Notes: generated from the sequence alone by a model not told the origin. DNA of 64,000 nt from Adiantum capillus-veneris (GCA_014529385.2 CM043942.1:19109991-19173990), one strand, 5' to 3'. Counted from the first letter of the stretch, positions 19,885 to 31,808 are shown. Numbers and translations are program-made.

Positions 19885-21563
19885 TGTTCTTTGGAATTGT
19901 AGTTTCGTGCTTACCATGATATACATGTTTTGTCTAGTGATTGGGAACAATTGTGTGTACAAATGCTCTTGGTTCATAGAAAGATAACTACACTTACATC
20001 AAAAGAAAAGTTATAGTCTATAAGAGATAGTATGACGGGATCTAATGAAAGAAGTATTTCATTGAGCCTTTTTGGGCCAAAGAGAAACACTATACGTTGT
20101 TGAAAGTGTATTTCACAACTGATCCATACGTTAATTCTAATAGACCGCACAGAGTGGAAGCGATAGAAATTTTCATCATGTGGATTATTCATCTAGGATA
20201 ACTCTAGTATGTAAAAAATGTAGTTATGAGAGAAGTGAAGAGATGAGAAGTTTCCCTCCCAAGCTCTATTCTTGTCCGTAGGCAATAAGGACACTGCGCG
20301 GAGAGATGTACCTGTAGCAAGGAGAACCTAGAATTTGTAGAGAGAATGAATTTCTAAGAGCGAGAGAGATAGGTTTGGTTAAGGAGATGAGATTAGATAT
20401 ATATATATATATGTTGGATTAGAGATGAAAACAAAAAAACAAGAAATCAACAAAATATCAATGTAGAACACATCTTACTTGAAAAACCCTTCGGCACTAT
20501 TTTTGATGGAGAGAGAAGAAGAGGGAAGAATTAAACTTTGATTGATACACCAAGTCCAAGACCTTCTTTGATTAGAGTTGATCTTCAAGGATAGCTTACA
20601 AGGATGGCTAGTCTTCCTCTAGGAGAAAGTGTAGGCTTAGGCTTATGTTAATGGCTAAGTACAATTAGGCATTACTACTCACTTTCTCATGAATTCCTCT
20701 CATCAATGGCTTGAATGGTTTTCAAGGAATAAGAGGTCCCCTTTTATAGGTGAAGGAAACCCCCAAGGGTTTACACGAGAAGACAAGATTCGGTGTGAAC
20801 AGAAACTGGAAAAGTTGGAAATGAGCTGTCCCTGTATGATGTGGACAGACTGGGGTCCAGTATTTTGATCATATCTCCTCAATCGTGGCTCCAAATACAA
20901 AAGTAAAAATATGGGCAAAAACTTCAGCTCATTTTCTACGACTCCCATTTTATATACTTTTTCCGATTCGAATTGGAACCGTGCTTTAAAAAATCATCAA
21001 AATAGGGTACAGTTTTGGGAGCAAAAGTCTTCTTGTGGTCACCTTAGCCTATACTTTTATTTGATTCCAATGAACACCTCATGCCATATGAAAGCATGAC
21101 ATTGCTCCTTGATAATTTTTTGTAATCATGCATGCAATAATGCATTGAAATAAATGTATCTTTGAATTCATGCCACCTAGTGTCCCACTAGGATTTGATT
21201 CCCTCCTAGTAGCTATTTAAAAAGAAATATAAGAAAAATACATAGAATATATATATATTGGAAGTTACCCTAGATATAGGATCTAGCTAAGGTGTGAGAT
21301 AATAATGAGATAGTAGAAAGAAAGAATCAATGAGTTTTGCTCCAAGTTAAAGAGGTGGAGTTATTGACGCTTTTCCCATAGTATTTTTTGATGGTAAAGT
21401 AAGAATACGTGACCCTTGAGAAAATAATAGGATGAGATAGAAAGAATAATATTATACTTAGATATGCATATGTATATTATAGAAAATATAATTATGTATC
21501 TAAAAAGTTACAAGATAGATCTTCTAGCATGCGTTCCCACTATGTACGTGTCACAACACAACA
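19885..21563 (-). mobile_element. Element D 3' LTR
   Basis: The LTR runs TGTTCTTTGG to ACACAACA in plus orientation. It is AT-rich with a (TA)n tract near 20396-20411. It aligns with 34607-36223 over its length; the partner lacks some blocks, for example the stretch around 21085-21135. The left boundary is placed where similarity to the other LTR stops and B's integrase begins. Confidence 0.75.
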
Positions 21564-21577
21564 TCCACCCCCTCTAA
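21564..21577 (-). other. Element D polypurine tract
   Basis: The minus strand reads TTAGAGGGGGTGGA immediately before the LTR start TGTTGTGTTG. The corresponding position outside the other LTR (36224) lacks this sequence, as expected. Confidence 0.75.
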
Positions 21578-21867
21578 ACCTGCACATCCTCCGGTATGTG
21601 CCACATTCTCTCTTTGTAAGATCAGCCCTCTTGTACATCTTCCTTGCTTTCTTCTTCACTAGATGATTACAAAGCTACATCTTCACTTTGATCTTCACCT
21701 GTGTTTTTCTCTTCCTCCTCATCAACATCTTCTGGATCATTGTCTCCTCTTCTCTTAAACATTTTGATCCTTTTTTCTGCAATGGGAATCTTTACTTCTC
21801 TACCATCTAGTTCAAACAAGCTGTAAGTAGCATTTTCATGCACATGCTTTACAACATACGGTCCAAA

Positions 21868-22819
21868 CTATCTTTTGGAGAACTTATGCATGACTGTGTG
21901 CTGGTTATCAAGGCTGCTATCATACATTAAAACCCAGTCACCTTTGTCAATTGCTTTTCTCTTGAGTCGATGTCGCTTATCAAAGTAATCCTTGTTTTTC
22001 AATCGTGCATTTTTGAGTCGTTCTTTTGCAGCCTCAATGTCTCCAGCTCTTCTCTCTAGTTGCCTTATGCGCAATGCAAGGAGACCTTCCCTGCTAAGAC
22101 CCTCTTGCCAAGGTAGTACATTCCATGTGGGAATTATATCTTCAATTAGCATCACTGTCTTTTGACCATACATTAGCTCTGCATCATGTAGCCAGTTACT
22201 GAGCTATGTGTTGTACGATCAGCCCATAAAGCATATGGTAACAGTTTTGGCCACTCACCAACTCTTCCTTCACAAGCCTTGGCCAAAGCTTTGATGATAG
22301 GAGGATGCCCTCTTTCACTCTTCAGGGTTGTAAGCTGTAGTAAGAGAAAGATTGATTCCTAATCTGGAAAAGAACTCCCTTGATTCCTTGGCATCTAGTT
22401 CACCTTTGTCTGCAGTGATCTTTCCCACACAACCATAACGGAAAATCACCTCATCGAGAAAGAATTTGCACACAGCTTTTGTGGTTTTAGCTCTTAATGC
22501 TCTTTCTTCAACCTGATTAGTTAAGTCCTCTCATGCAAGACCAAGTACCTAATGTGCTAGAGTCCTAAAGTCATTGTGACTAGATCCACAACCCATTTAT
22601 AGTGCATAACTAGTGGATATGTAGGGTGCAATCCATCATGATGTTAGACATTTGAATACATTTGACAAGTTACACATGACTCTACAAATTGAGATACATC
22701 TTTATACATACCCTTCCACCATTATTTTTCTTTCAACTTGAGAAGGTTTCCCACACACCCTTGTGTCCAGCCCATAGACTCTCATGAAACTCTTGCATGA
22801 GCTTTACTTGAGTCTCTTT
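21868..22819 (-). pseudogene. Element D: integrase core and C-terminus, heavily decayed
   Basis: Fragments in shifting minus-strand frames include GHPPIIKALAKACEGRVGEW and ALWADRTTHSSVTGYM (the late core). These are followed by a more open frame (22173-21868) with RIRQLERRAGDIEAAKERLK, DYFDKRH and KGDWVLMYDSSLDNQ, the usual integrase tail. Catalytic motifs upstream are too broken to assign. There is no chromodomain that I can see. Confidence 0.65.
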
Positions 22820-23229
22820 TTAACATATAAGTGATATCACCCTTTGTGGTGTAGCACCCTTTTGTTTAGGATGCTTCCACAGGTAACCATCCCTCAAAAA
22901 GTACCCATATGATTTCCTGTGTATCCTCTTAAATTCTTGTTCAGACCAATCATCCTGTTTTGTTAGAGTACTCAAGTAGCTTCCAATAATAAGCCAATCA
23001 CCTTCATGAAGATCTTTCAAGAACAATTCAAGTGGATTAATCATGGAGACATTGTTACCTTTGACATGAGAGATGGAATAGAACTTTGTGCCCACATCAT
23101 CTCCATCGTCAATCATATGTGACTCATCTTCATACCTTGCCCTTGATAGCATATCTGGCACATGTGCAGACCATATGGTAGGAAATCTTGTCCAACAAAG
23201 GTAGATGCCATCTAAAGAATGAAAGAAAC
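22820..23229 (-). pseudogene. Element D: end of RNase H and spacer before integrase
   Basis: HVPDMLSRARYED is the usual end of gypsy RNase H, followed by a spacer (SYGYFLRDGYLWKHP) that leads to the integrase zinc region. It lies directly left of the inverted segment, which supplies the missing body of RNase H. Confidence 0.65.
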
Positions 23230-23667
23230 GTGCACTAGCATCACTGAGGTTAGAAGGTTCCTGTGTCTTCTATATTATTTGAATTCCACATTATACACAT
23301 GTAGTTGATCCACTTTATCAAGTGCTTAGAAAGAATCAAAAGTTTAAATGGACAGAAGCACATGTAAAAGCCATGAGAAAGCTAAAGGAGTTGCTTCAGT
23401 CATCACCAACTTTGAGAAAGGTAGACTATGAGTGTGACTGTAGACACCAGTTCTACAAGGATTGGATGGGCAATAGGGCAAGATGACGAAGAAGGACACA
23501 GGTATGTGGTAAGATTTGGAGCAAAGGTACTAAGTGATCGCCAAAGAAACTATCCACAAATAATGAGAGAGTTATGGGGTATGGTTACAGCCTTGAAAAA
23601 TGGAAAAGAGTACCTAATTGGTGCATGTGTGGTTGTAGAAATAGATTGTCTACCACTTCTTGGGCAC
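23230..23667 (+). pseudogene. Element D: inverted connection/RNase H segment
   Basis: This block encodes on the plus strand what should be on the minus strand: TSITEVRRFL and DPLYQVLRKNQKFKWTEAHV (RT connection), then SVTVDTSSTRIGWAIGQ, RNYPQIMRELWGM and the ENGKEYLIG-like part of RNase H. The first catalytic Asp is in VTVDTS. One frameshift lies near 23430. The neighbours on both sides are on the minus strand and fit the gene order only if this block is turned round, so it is an inversion of roughly 440 bp, not a separate gene. Confidence 0.75.
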
Positions 23668-24119
23668 TTCATTGACACCAAACATAGACTTTTTCCCTGA
23701 CAAAGTAAGATTCACTTCCTCCAACCTAGATAGAATTTTATCACAATCATTTATGTGATTTACCACAAACCTGCGACATCCCCTAAGATCCAAAGCTCCA
23801 TCTTTCTCACTAGCTTCACATCCTTTGATGGGAAAATCATCAATGAAAGGCATTGTATTTGAGGAGTAACTTCACGTAAGACCTTATTCATCCCATTAAT
23901 CATATGTGCAACCGAGTTGGTTGTTCCCTATGGCAAGGTACACATCCTTACCAAACCCAAAGGTGTCCTCATGGTTATCAAGTCTCTGCTTTCAATTGCA
24001 AGATGAAATTGATCATATCTTGAGTAGAGATCCCCCATCGAGTAGATTGCCCTCCTTGCAAACACCTCTGCAAACTCATCCACAATCTGTCCTGTACCTA
24101 CATTTCTAATTTTCACTTT
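23665..24119 (-). pseudogene. Element D: reverse transcriptase, C-terminal part
   Basis: Right after the CACTA end the frame reads KVKIRNVGTGQIVDEFAE, then YSMGDLYSRYDQFHL (first catalytic Asp). After a shift it gives MPFIDDFPIKG (the F-x-D-D box) and NLTLSGKKSMFGVNEVP. The frame joins that at 31006-31353 without a shift once the CACTA element and one AAA copy are left out. Confidence 0.75.
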
Positions 24120-24262
24120 CACTACAACAAAAGAAGGTGTTATCGACGCATATATTGACGCTACCGGTCGCTATGAGCGTCGCTGTCAAACCAGTCGCTA
24201 TTAGCGACGCGTATAGCGACGTGCATAGCGACGCATATAGCGACGCGCATAGCGACGACCAT
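24120..24262. repeat. CACTA left end with subterminal repeats
   Basis: After the terminal CACTACAAC come repeated words of the type TATAGCGACGC, in both orientations (24140-24262). In other CACTA elements such repeats bind the TNPA-type protein and help bring the ends together. Confidence 0.85.
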
Positions 24263-24419
24263 AGCAGAAAAACATTTTCTTGGGCAGAGGGCAGGTAGCC
24301 TGCCTGTGCTCAGTTAAAAGATGGACACAGCCATAGCTAGACTTCCTGCCCTCTGCCCAAGAAAGCGAGCAACACAAAAATATCAACCATGCTCTCGCGC
24401 GCAGAAATTTCAGCAGAGT

Positions 24420-25140
24420 TCCCTTTGTTTTTACATAAACTTAAAAAAAAAAATTAACCATATCATGTATACACCTCCTACATGCTATCCATGTAGGATC
24501 TCACATGAGATTTAAGACCAATGAAAGACAACCGTACCAAGTAAAAAACATAGCCATAACTTAAAAGCATAACCATAACGAACCATAACCATAACTTAAA
24601 AGCATAACCATAACTTAAAACCATAACCAGCTATAATCACTTTGATCAAAACCATAATGCAGATAACCATAACCATAAACAAAATTAACAATAACCATAA
24701 GCATAACCAGAAAGAGAAACAATAATTGTCTATACAATGACAATGACAATAATCATAACCATAAGGGAAACAATAATTGTCTGAACACTAACTGTTTGTA
24801 CAAAAAAGAGACACAAAAGCGTATCTGTGTCTCACAAAGCATATAGATGAAATCTGGTCCACTAATGACTAGGCGTCGCAACGTGCACATAGGAAAACTC
24901 ACAAAATTAGTATTGATATTACTTCACATATACTTACTTAATTAAATCAACTCACACATATTAACGTCTCACCTCAAGCGATCAACGAGACTATAAGGCC
25001 TCCCAGTCTACAGGCTCTCCTGAAGCTTCAAGATCATTCAGTACTTCATAGATACCACTACGATATCCATATGACTCCTCCTCGTGTGATGGAGCTCGAT
25101 GCATCGCAAGATTCTGCGTTTATACAAAAATCAAAGTAAT
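24420..25140. repeat. CATAAC-rich non-coding stretch in the CACTA element
   Basis: Between 24540 and 24790 the words CCATAAC and CATAACTTAAAAG recur many times. No gene is seen. The repeat is only loosely similar to plant telomere repeats and is too irregular to be one. Confidence 0.5.
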
Positions 25141-25286
25141 AAGAATACATGATTCATCGCGTTTTAAAAAACGCCATAGTTAAGATTGGATTAGAAACTC
25201 ACAAACTCATAGCGAAAGGTGTCGAAGCCTCCGCTGCCAAGATGAGATGTCCCCCTTATCATCTGTCGTACCTGTGGGGCCTCACG

Positions 25287-26117
25287 CTACTGTCTGAACT
25301 GCGTGGCCGTTGTCTGATCATCCTCCCTGATCTGCAGCCATGTCTCGTGTGGGATGTCCGAAGGCTTCGGCAAGCCGGTCTTGAAAGCCTTCCGAGCTGC
25401 ATCTCGTCGATGTTTGATGGTGTCCCGTGCAACATCCTTGATCCACCGCGCCGAAACAACGGAAGAACCGGGAGCAGGATGGTACTCTCTCAGGATGGTC
25501 TCCACTATGTAAGTGACTTTTTCCGTTTCTTGCTGATCCCAAGACGTCAGAATGCTGGTCGAAAACTGCAGCTCCACGAGCTGGTGAGTCCGCTGTCGCA
25601 TCTCAGTCCCGACTCTATCCATGTCAACAGAACCATCTCCCTGTACAGTATAGATCTTGGAGGCACTAGGATCGTGTGTCCCCCAAGGTGTCCGAGGAGT
25701 GCCAAGAGGTGTGTCGAGAGGTGTGCCTGGGTAAGACGGGGGTCGTGAGCAAGGAGGGGTCGAAGCATCTGTGGACCCTCCTCCACAGCAACCACCACCT
25801 CCACCTGACGATCGCCGAGATCGGCAAGTGCACCTGTGCTACGAAGATGAGGACGTACCCGCCTCTGCCCCACCCCTAGGTGTCCAAGCGGCCGTGATGG
25901 GAGAAGAAGGCGTCATACCCATAGGCGTCCTGAACCCCGTAGGCGTCCCCCCCCTAGGCGTTGGTCCCTCGGGTGTGAAGCCTGGAGGCGTAGTACCCGT
26001 GCCTCTGGCTACCTAGTACTGAGAAGCCTCTGCCATCTGAGCAGGCATCATCCGTGTAACGAAGACCATGAATGCATCTGCACTCATGGAAGCGGGATCT
26101 GGAATCTCGTCTGCCAT
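25287..26117 (-). pseudogene. TNPA-like second protein of the CACTA element
   Basis: A minus-strand frame from ATG at 26117 (MADEIPDPASMSADAFMVFV) to 25287 covers 276 codons with two in-frame TAG codons, each explicable as a decayed CAG. The N-terminal half is low-complexity with repeated T-P-x-G words (TPPGFTPEGPTP, TPTGFRTPMGMTP, PGTPLDTPLGTPRTP). The C-terminal half is a folded-looking domain (YTVQGDGSVD, ETILREYHPAPG, IKHRRDAARKAFKTG). It occupies the place of TNPA, which binds subterminal repeats, but I cannot show homology by eye. Base composition is G/C-richer than the surroundings. Confidence 0.55.
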
Positions 26118-26224
26118 ACTAAAGTCCTGCACAAAGAAAGTAAAATAAAGCGTCAGAACACAGTTTTTTAAATTAACTTTAAGCTTAATTTTAAATCAAA
26201 GTCTTCACACAAACACTTACACGC

Positions 26225-29052
26225 CTAGGCCTCGACAAGTGAGGCATCATCGATAAGATCTTGCACCATATCATCGTCTATCTCTAATTGCAAACATAAC
26301 TCTGCCCCAACTCGTCCTAGCAGATTTTCTTCATCCATTGCATCTTCATCTACAAGTGTCAATTTTGGCTCTTCTTCGTCATCCCTCGTATATCTGTCAG
26401 CTTCCTCTGCCATACCTTCGTCCATCTCATCTAATGTCATAGTAGTATGGACGTCGTCTGATTGACTTTCCTCCAGGAGATCTTGCCCTTCAAATTTCTT
26501 GGAGTAACCTGAACCACAAACCACTATTGTCGCTCTCGAGGGTCCGGTACAAAAACCACTTGCTCGCACTGTTCGGGGAGAGCAAATGTGTCGCTCGCAT
26601 CTGTCCAAGTCTTTGTAGAATCTATTTGCACAAGTTTGTTTCCATCTCGGCGTACCGTTGCATTGTGACTAGAAGTAATCACCTTGAACCACTTCACATC
26701 CAACAAAAACATCTCAAACCACCTGAAGCTTACTTTCAGGATATCTGACACCAGCCCATAGTAATCCAGGTTGATAGTGCTCTCATTCGTGTCTCTAGCA
26801 CTGGCCCTGCTCTTTTGCATGAAACTAACCATTACCCCACTGTCAAACGTGTTTCTTCTGCTATCAATTTTTTGTGTTCTGAAATGCTTTCCATGCGACC
26901 ACAGTGCCATGTATGTATGATACTTCCAGTCACATCCAATAGCCAGCTCTTCCTCTTCTAGAGATATGGGTTCTCCGATCTGTCGAGCTGCTCTCACTGT
27001 CCTGTCCAACCATGCCATTGTAGGGAATTCAGGTAGAGGAGCAAGATAGTATGACAAGGGTAAGCCTCTAGTCGTTCAACTTCGCCTGAAATCCTGTCGC
27101 TATAGATTGCGTCTCTCTTTCTCTACTTCGTACCTTTCAAGCCATTTTTGCATCGGCACTGAATTTAGTATACAGAACTTCATGATCTTTTCTCGCATGG
27201 CCAGGTTCATTTTCTTCGGCACCCCTTGCCCTTGCGGCTCCTCTCCCACCAGTCTTGCATCCTCCTCATCGCTCCACAGTCGAGGCATTTCTGGGTCAAA
27301 AACGGATAGAAATTCGGTCATCAATACAAGAGACTCTTGCACCAGCCATCCTTCTGCCATGCTCCCCTCTGGACACGCTTTTTGGCGAACAAAACCCTTA
27401 AGTGTTTTCATGAACTGCTCTAGAAAGAACATCCAACGGCTGTGGACTGTACCTACCACTGCAACCTCATCTACTACATGGACGAGCAAGTGCATTTGGA
27501 TAGTTAGGTAGCTCGTGGGTAGATACTTCTCAATCATGCAAACTGCCTCAATGGAGTTAGCCCTTGCGACTCCAATAGATTCCTCCCGTATCTCCTTGGA
27601 AGAGATCCACCGCACTAGCTCTGAAATCTTGTATATGCAGGTCCGCACTTCCTCCGTTAAACACCCCTTAATCGCAATTGAAAGAATGAATTGCAAGAAC
27701 TTATGCCAGTCGTGCGATTTCAACCCTGACAGTTGATCGTCACGGGTGAATGCTGTCTTGAGACATCGCATATATCCTGTTGGCGTCCTGAACTCTGAAA
27801 CCACCCTTTTCACTTGTCGCTCTTCGTTTTTTAGCAATACCCATGGCGCTCTTGGAAGTTTTGTTTGACCAACTGCATTGGTGAAAGGCCACAGCTCTGG
27901 CATCTTTCTAACCGACTGCAAATCATCTCGTGAAGCTCGATTGTCTTTCATTCCCATGATTGTCTTCTAGAGGAGCTCTCCCACATTCTTGAATATATGC
28001 ATTGGATCCAGCAAATGGTTAATTAGTAGATCACCCCAGTACGGCAACGTATGGAGAATGGACAAACGTTTCATTCCTGGAATAGGTTGCCCCTCATGTT
28101 GCTCCCATCGGTGACGCCACTCTTGTACATGCATAGGACGACATTCGACGCGACCAAGCTGGCCGTCGCGCAAGTGATGGCCATTTGGAAGATAACGGTG
28201 GTGGCCTTGATAAATTGTCTTTCGAAGAGAGGTAGAATAGCGCACATCCAAAGACTGCCCGCAAATTGGACATGCATTGTAAATCAATAACCATTACCAG
28301 AAGCTTCTCCGTATCCTGGCCAATCATGCATAGTCCACATAAGAAGTCCATGGATCCTTGCATGTTGTTGTCCTACTAGTTCAACCTCATCTGCTATGTC
28401 AGAAGTTGCTTTGCGTCTGGCCTAGAGGGGGGCATTTCATTGCCAGCCGGGAGAAGTTTCTCCCGCAATAACCTGTTTAAGCCACATTAAATTAAAAAGC
28501 TTTCCGAGCACATCAGCGTTGCAATCGGAAAATCTCTTTTGTAAATTACGTACCTAAACAAAGTAGTGACGCTTGCATCTGACCACCCGTACACTGACTG
28601 AAGATTCAAAAATGCAAGACAAGTACGAAACACAGATATTTTGGCGCCTTCATAGATTGGTTGACGTGCCAACTTCCTCAACATGTCTTCAGGAGATATG
28701 CGCACGGCTTCTGGTGCTGCTTCGTTCCCGTTCTCCTCGCTTGTCTGGAAGAAGGCATCCAGCATCTCCTCCATGCCATCGTCTTCTGTCTGTAAGCCCT
28801 TTTTTGCTTCCATCCGTGGCTCTATAATGGTCAGACCTTCACGCATAATCTTTTTTCTCTTTCTCTCTCTCTCTCAGATGTAGGTGCTATGTCGCGGAAA
28901 TCAATGCCCGTTCCGTAGGAGTTGTATCACAGATTCTGTACGGTTACTCTAGCAAACTCTCCGTACTTGTGCACATGCTCATTACATATCCTACGCTTGC
29001 GCAGGATTTGATACTTGCAGAGCGTGCACGAGCATGCAATCTTTTCCTCCAT
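26225..29052 (-). pseudogene. TNP2-like CACTA transposase
   Basis: Minus-strand segments in order: a Cys/His-rich start (MEEKIACSCTLCKYQILRKR) from ATG at 29052; PIYEGAKISVFRTCLAFLNL and GWSDASVTTLF (about 28.6 kb); ACPICGQSLDVRY and LPYWGDLLINHLLDPMHIF (about 28.2-28.0 kb, transposase core). Then follow SHDWHKFLQFI, HLLVHVVDEVAVVGTVHSRW and FMKTLKGFVR (DUF4218-like, 27.7-27.4 kb), NLDYYGLVSDILKV and LLDVKWF (DUF4216-like, 26.8-26.7 kb), and an acidic tail. This enzyme cuts and joins CACTA ends. Frameshifts near 28290 and 26500 and several stops break it; some breaks could be introns. Confidence 0.85.
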
Positions 29053-29094
29053 GTTAGTTGATGACGTTGCCATCTACAATGATTATGAATGTTG

Positions 29095-29099
<5 letters not shown>

Positions 29100-29152
<53 letters not shown>
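29100..29152. repeat. (TA)n microsatellite
   Basis: About 26 uninterrupted TA units lie 48 bp upstream of the TNP2 start on the minus strand, where the promoter should be. Confidence 0.95.
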
Positions 29153-29153
<1 letters not shown>

Positions 29154-29719
29154 TCCTCACAATGTAAACTACCTCGCACTCTCTAGTCTTGACCAATCTC
29201 CGTACACCTCGGTCCAGTGGTGTACGGAGATCAGGACCACCGGGTCAAAATCTCGTCTTTATTGGTCAAATCCTATATGGGTAGAAACATATGTGCACTC
29301 CCAGGTGTACATGGCAATGCATGTAGCAGGCAAAACCCCTTTGCCTCTTTTAGTTCCATAGTTTCTTCTCTGTCTACGAACCCACCTCCCTCCATTCCGA
29401 GGTAGCCTATCAGAGAAAGCTTTCCAATGCCGCACTCGATGAATCATATATTAAAGCATGACCATTTTTGTCATTTTTGTAATGTTCCGTCTGTTTGCAA
29501 TTTTTTGCACAGGTTTTCCAAGGATATTATGCCCATCCTAGTGTTTTTTTCACCACATGCACAAGCCATGGAAGTTCTCATCCCAATGAAAGTTTTCTAC
29601 CTGATTGTAAACCAGACGGGGCCTCCATGTCCAAGCCAGAAGATAATGTGGAGATGGATGAGCAACTTGAGAAAGATTCAGAAGCCTTGCATGGTTCTTG
29701 CTCAAAAAAGCGATCTCGA

Positions 29720-29841
29720 TCTCACTCTCGCTATCTCTCTTTCTCTCTCTCTCTCTCTCTCGATCTCGCTCTCGCTATCTCTCTTTCTCTCTCTATTTCC
29801 TTATTTTCCTATCTCTCTCTCTGTCTCGCTCTTCACTTCCC

Positions 29842-29934
<93 letters not shown>

Positions 29935-29977
29935 ATATAATATATATATATATATAACTCTCTTTCTCTATCTCTCT

Positions 29978-30022
<45 letters not shown>

Positions 30023-30060
30023 CTCTACTTCCCTATCTCTCTACTGATCGAACGAGCGAC
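29720..30060. repeat. Compound (CT)n / (TA)n microsatellite
   Basis: CT-rich blocks with CTCGAT interruptions lead into a pure (CT)n tract (about 29846-29890), a (TA)n tract (29891-29954) and further (CT)n. Positions 30060-30476 that follow hold no recognised feature. Confidence 0.93.
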
Positions 30061-30473
30061 TGAGCTAGGGAGATGTAGACGTCCATGACTGCGGAGGACT
30101 ACACAACATCGACAGAGGCTGCATCAGAGGATCTAGCTAGGTCACTTTGGCTCGACATGCATAACGCCCGGTCAGACTACTGACCATGGAGGAGATTGAT
30201 GAGATCCGCCAGCGACAGCTGCTGGATCTCCTATGATCTACCTATCCCAGCTAGCTGCTTTAGCCATTTAGTCCATACCCAGCAGTTTAGGATTCCATAC
30301 TATTTTATTTTGTCATCTTCTTACTCTGACTTTGTATCAGATCTATCACATTGTAACTTTCTTGTCTCATGTCTCATAGGTCACTTTGGCCTTTCGAAGA
30401 CATTAATATAACATTTCATTTCATTTCTCTCTTTAATTATTTTCCTTTAATTTTAATTTCCTAAGCATACATT

Positions 30474-30476
<3 letters not shown>

Positions 30477-30556
<80 letters not shown>

Positions 30557-30618
30557 ATTACCTACACGCACACACACATTTCTCTCTCTCTCTCTCTCTC
30601 TTTCCTACACACACACAC

Positions 30619-30686
<68 letters not shown>

Positions 30687-30752
30687 TACACACACACACA
30701 TGATGTAGAGAGAGAGAGAGAGAGAGAGGGGTTGGGGGGGGGGGGGGGGGGG
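30477..30752. repeat. Long (CT)n arrays, (CA)n and a 19-base G run
   Basis: A (CT)n tract of about 40 units (30477-30553) is followed by alternating (CACA) and (CT)n blocks. A (GA)n stretch (30708-30728) then leads to a run of 19 G (30734-30752). Strand slippage is likely to make this region length-variable and hard to sequence. Confidence 0.93.
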
Positions 30753-30854
30753 CATAATACCTGCGCAACAGGTGGAGGCCAAGATTTGAGCAGAGCGCAG
30801 ACGAAAATGGCCCCTACTGCTCGCGGGTTTCGCTTTTTTTCCCCAAATGTTTTT

Positions 30855-31005
30855 GCGTCGCTATACGCGTCGATATACGCGTGGGAAATAAAGCCTTCCA
30901 CGTGTATATCGACTCACATTGCGACGCATATATCGACGCGTATATCGACGCCCGCTAATTTCATCGATATACGCGCGTCGATATCCTCCATGTAGTGTTG
31001 TAGTG
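30855..31005. repeat. CACTA right end with subterminal repeats
   Basis: Repeated words of the type CGACGCGTATATCGACG fill this end, up to the terminal TAGTGTTGTAGTG. They match the left-end repeats in core (CGACGC next to TAT) though most read ATATCGACG here and ATAGCGACG there. Confidence 0.85.
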
Positions 31006-31008
31006 TTT

Positions 31009-31353
31009 GTTCACTGGTTGCATATCTTGGATGAAGCGTAGAGCTCCATTCTTCTTCAAAACTGTGAACCATCTGTTTGAGTATGGAGCACAAGAAGGCT
31101 CCAAAATTCCCATTTTGATCTTCTCATTCAATAGCTCTACTAACTTGGGCAAATGAGCCTTTGGAACTGGAATAGGCCGTAGATTCCAAGGCACATGAGG
31201 TATTGTGAAAATTACCATAGGAGCTACAATAGAAAGATCAACACATCCTATCTCATGTGGTTCAAATGCAAAAGCCTTACCATGCTTTGAAAGCATTTCT
31301 TTGAAGTAGTTTGTCTCCTCCTGTGTTAGAAACTCCTCGCAACCAATCTGCAA
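31009..31353 (-). pseudogene. Element D: reverse transcriptase, N-terminal part
   Basis: The frame reads FKEMLSKHGKAFAFEPHEIG, IVAPMVIFTIPHVPWNLRPI, KIKMGILEPSCAPYSNRWF, then VLKKNGALRFIQDMQPVNK, the usual entry into gypsy RT. It is cut at 31008 by the CACTA element. The region 31354-31424 links it to the next segment with a break. Confidence 0.8.
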
Positions 31354-31424
31354 CCTTGAAAAGACTCCTTTGTGAAGGTATGCCGGATATTTTTAGGATT
31401 CCTTAAACGTGGTTGCAAAGAAGC

Positions 31425-31808
31425 TCAGTCAATCTTTTCCCTGTTGTTGGGTGGTAAGGGTGAAGCTACTGGTTTCACCTTATTTTCTACACTCTTGGAT
31501 TTAGTTTCAACATGGACTTCTAGACCAACTTTTTGGTTTTCTTTAAAGGCTTCTATTACTTGATACATTTCCATAGAGCAAACCTCCACAACTTCATTTT
31601 CAAGATGCAAACTAGACCGCATTATAGCATCAAGATCACCCATAGTATCTACAAAAGAAACTTGTTCACACAAACCCAAAACATTTTTAGTAGGCTCTAG
31701 CAATCCACTCTTTTTCATGCCTATTTGTACATTATGTACATATTTCCTCTCATGTCTCTTCAAATCTTCAAGTTTTGTAAAACATACTGATCCATTCCTT
31801 GTTACCAA
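31425..31808 (-). pseudogene. Element D: protease-RT linker
   Basis: A 127-residue open frame without a recognised domain lies between the protease and RT in the minus-strand order. It is polar, with a Lys-rich end (ETKSKSVENKVKP). It is probably the spacer of the polyprotein. Confidence 0.45.

Larger units (their letters stand above)
24120..31005 (-). mobile_element. CACTA (En/Spm) DNA transposon
   Basis: The left end starts CACTACAACAAAAG and the right end, read inward on the minus strand, starts CACTACAACACTACATGG. A 3-bp target duplication TTT (AAA on the minus strand) flanks it at 24117-24119 and 31006-31008, the length typical of this superfamily. Both ends carry G/C-rich subterminal repeats. 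Two minus-strand genes lie inside, a TNP2-like transposase and a second TNPA-like protein, both broken by stops. The element is 6886 bp and sits in the RT of element D. Confidence 0.93.

Noticed and set aside
23428-23700. Plus-strand RNase H frame as a separate gene
   Set aside because: It has no partners on the plus strand and fits the gap in element D exactly when inverted.
24540-24790. Interstitial telomere tract
   Set aside because: CCATAAC words are irregular and do not match CCCTAAA or CCCTAA repeats.
25149-25748. 199-codon plus-strand open frame
   Set aside because: It lies opposite the TNPA-like minus-strand frame, which has coherent repeats, a good start and the same direction as TNP2. 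The plus frame is a G/C-rich shadow.
29427-29940. Plus-strand open frames of 80-167 codons rich in Leu/Ser ending in Tyr/Ile repeats
   Set aside because: They are translations of (CT)n and (TA)n microsatellites, with no protein-like composition outside the repeats.
30558-30901. Minus-strand Arg/Glu repeat frames
   Set aside because: They come from (GA)n/(CT)n tracts and the G run.
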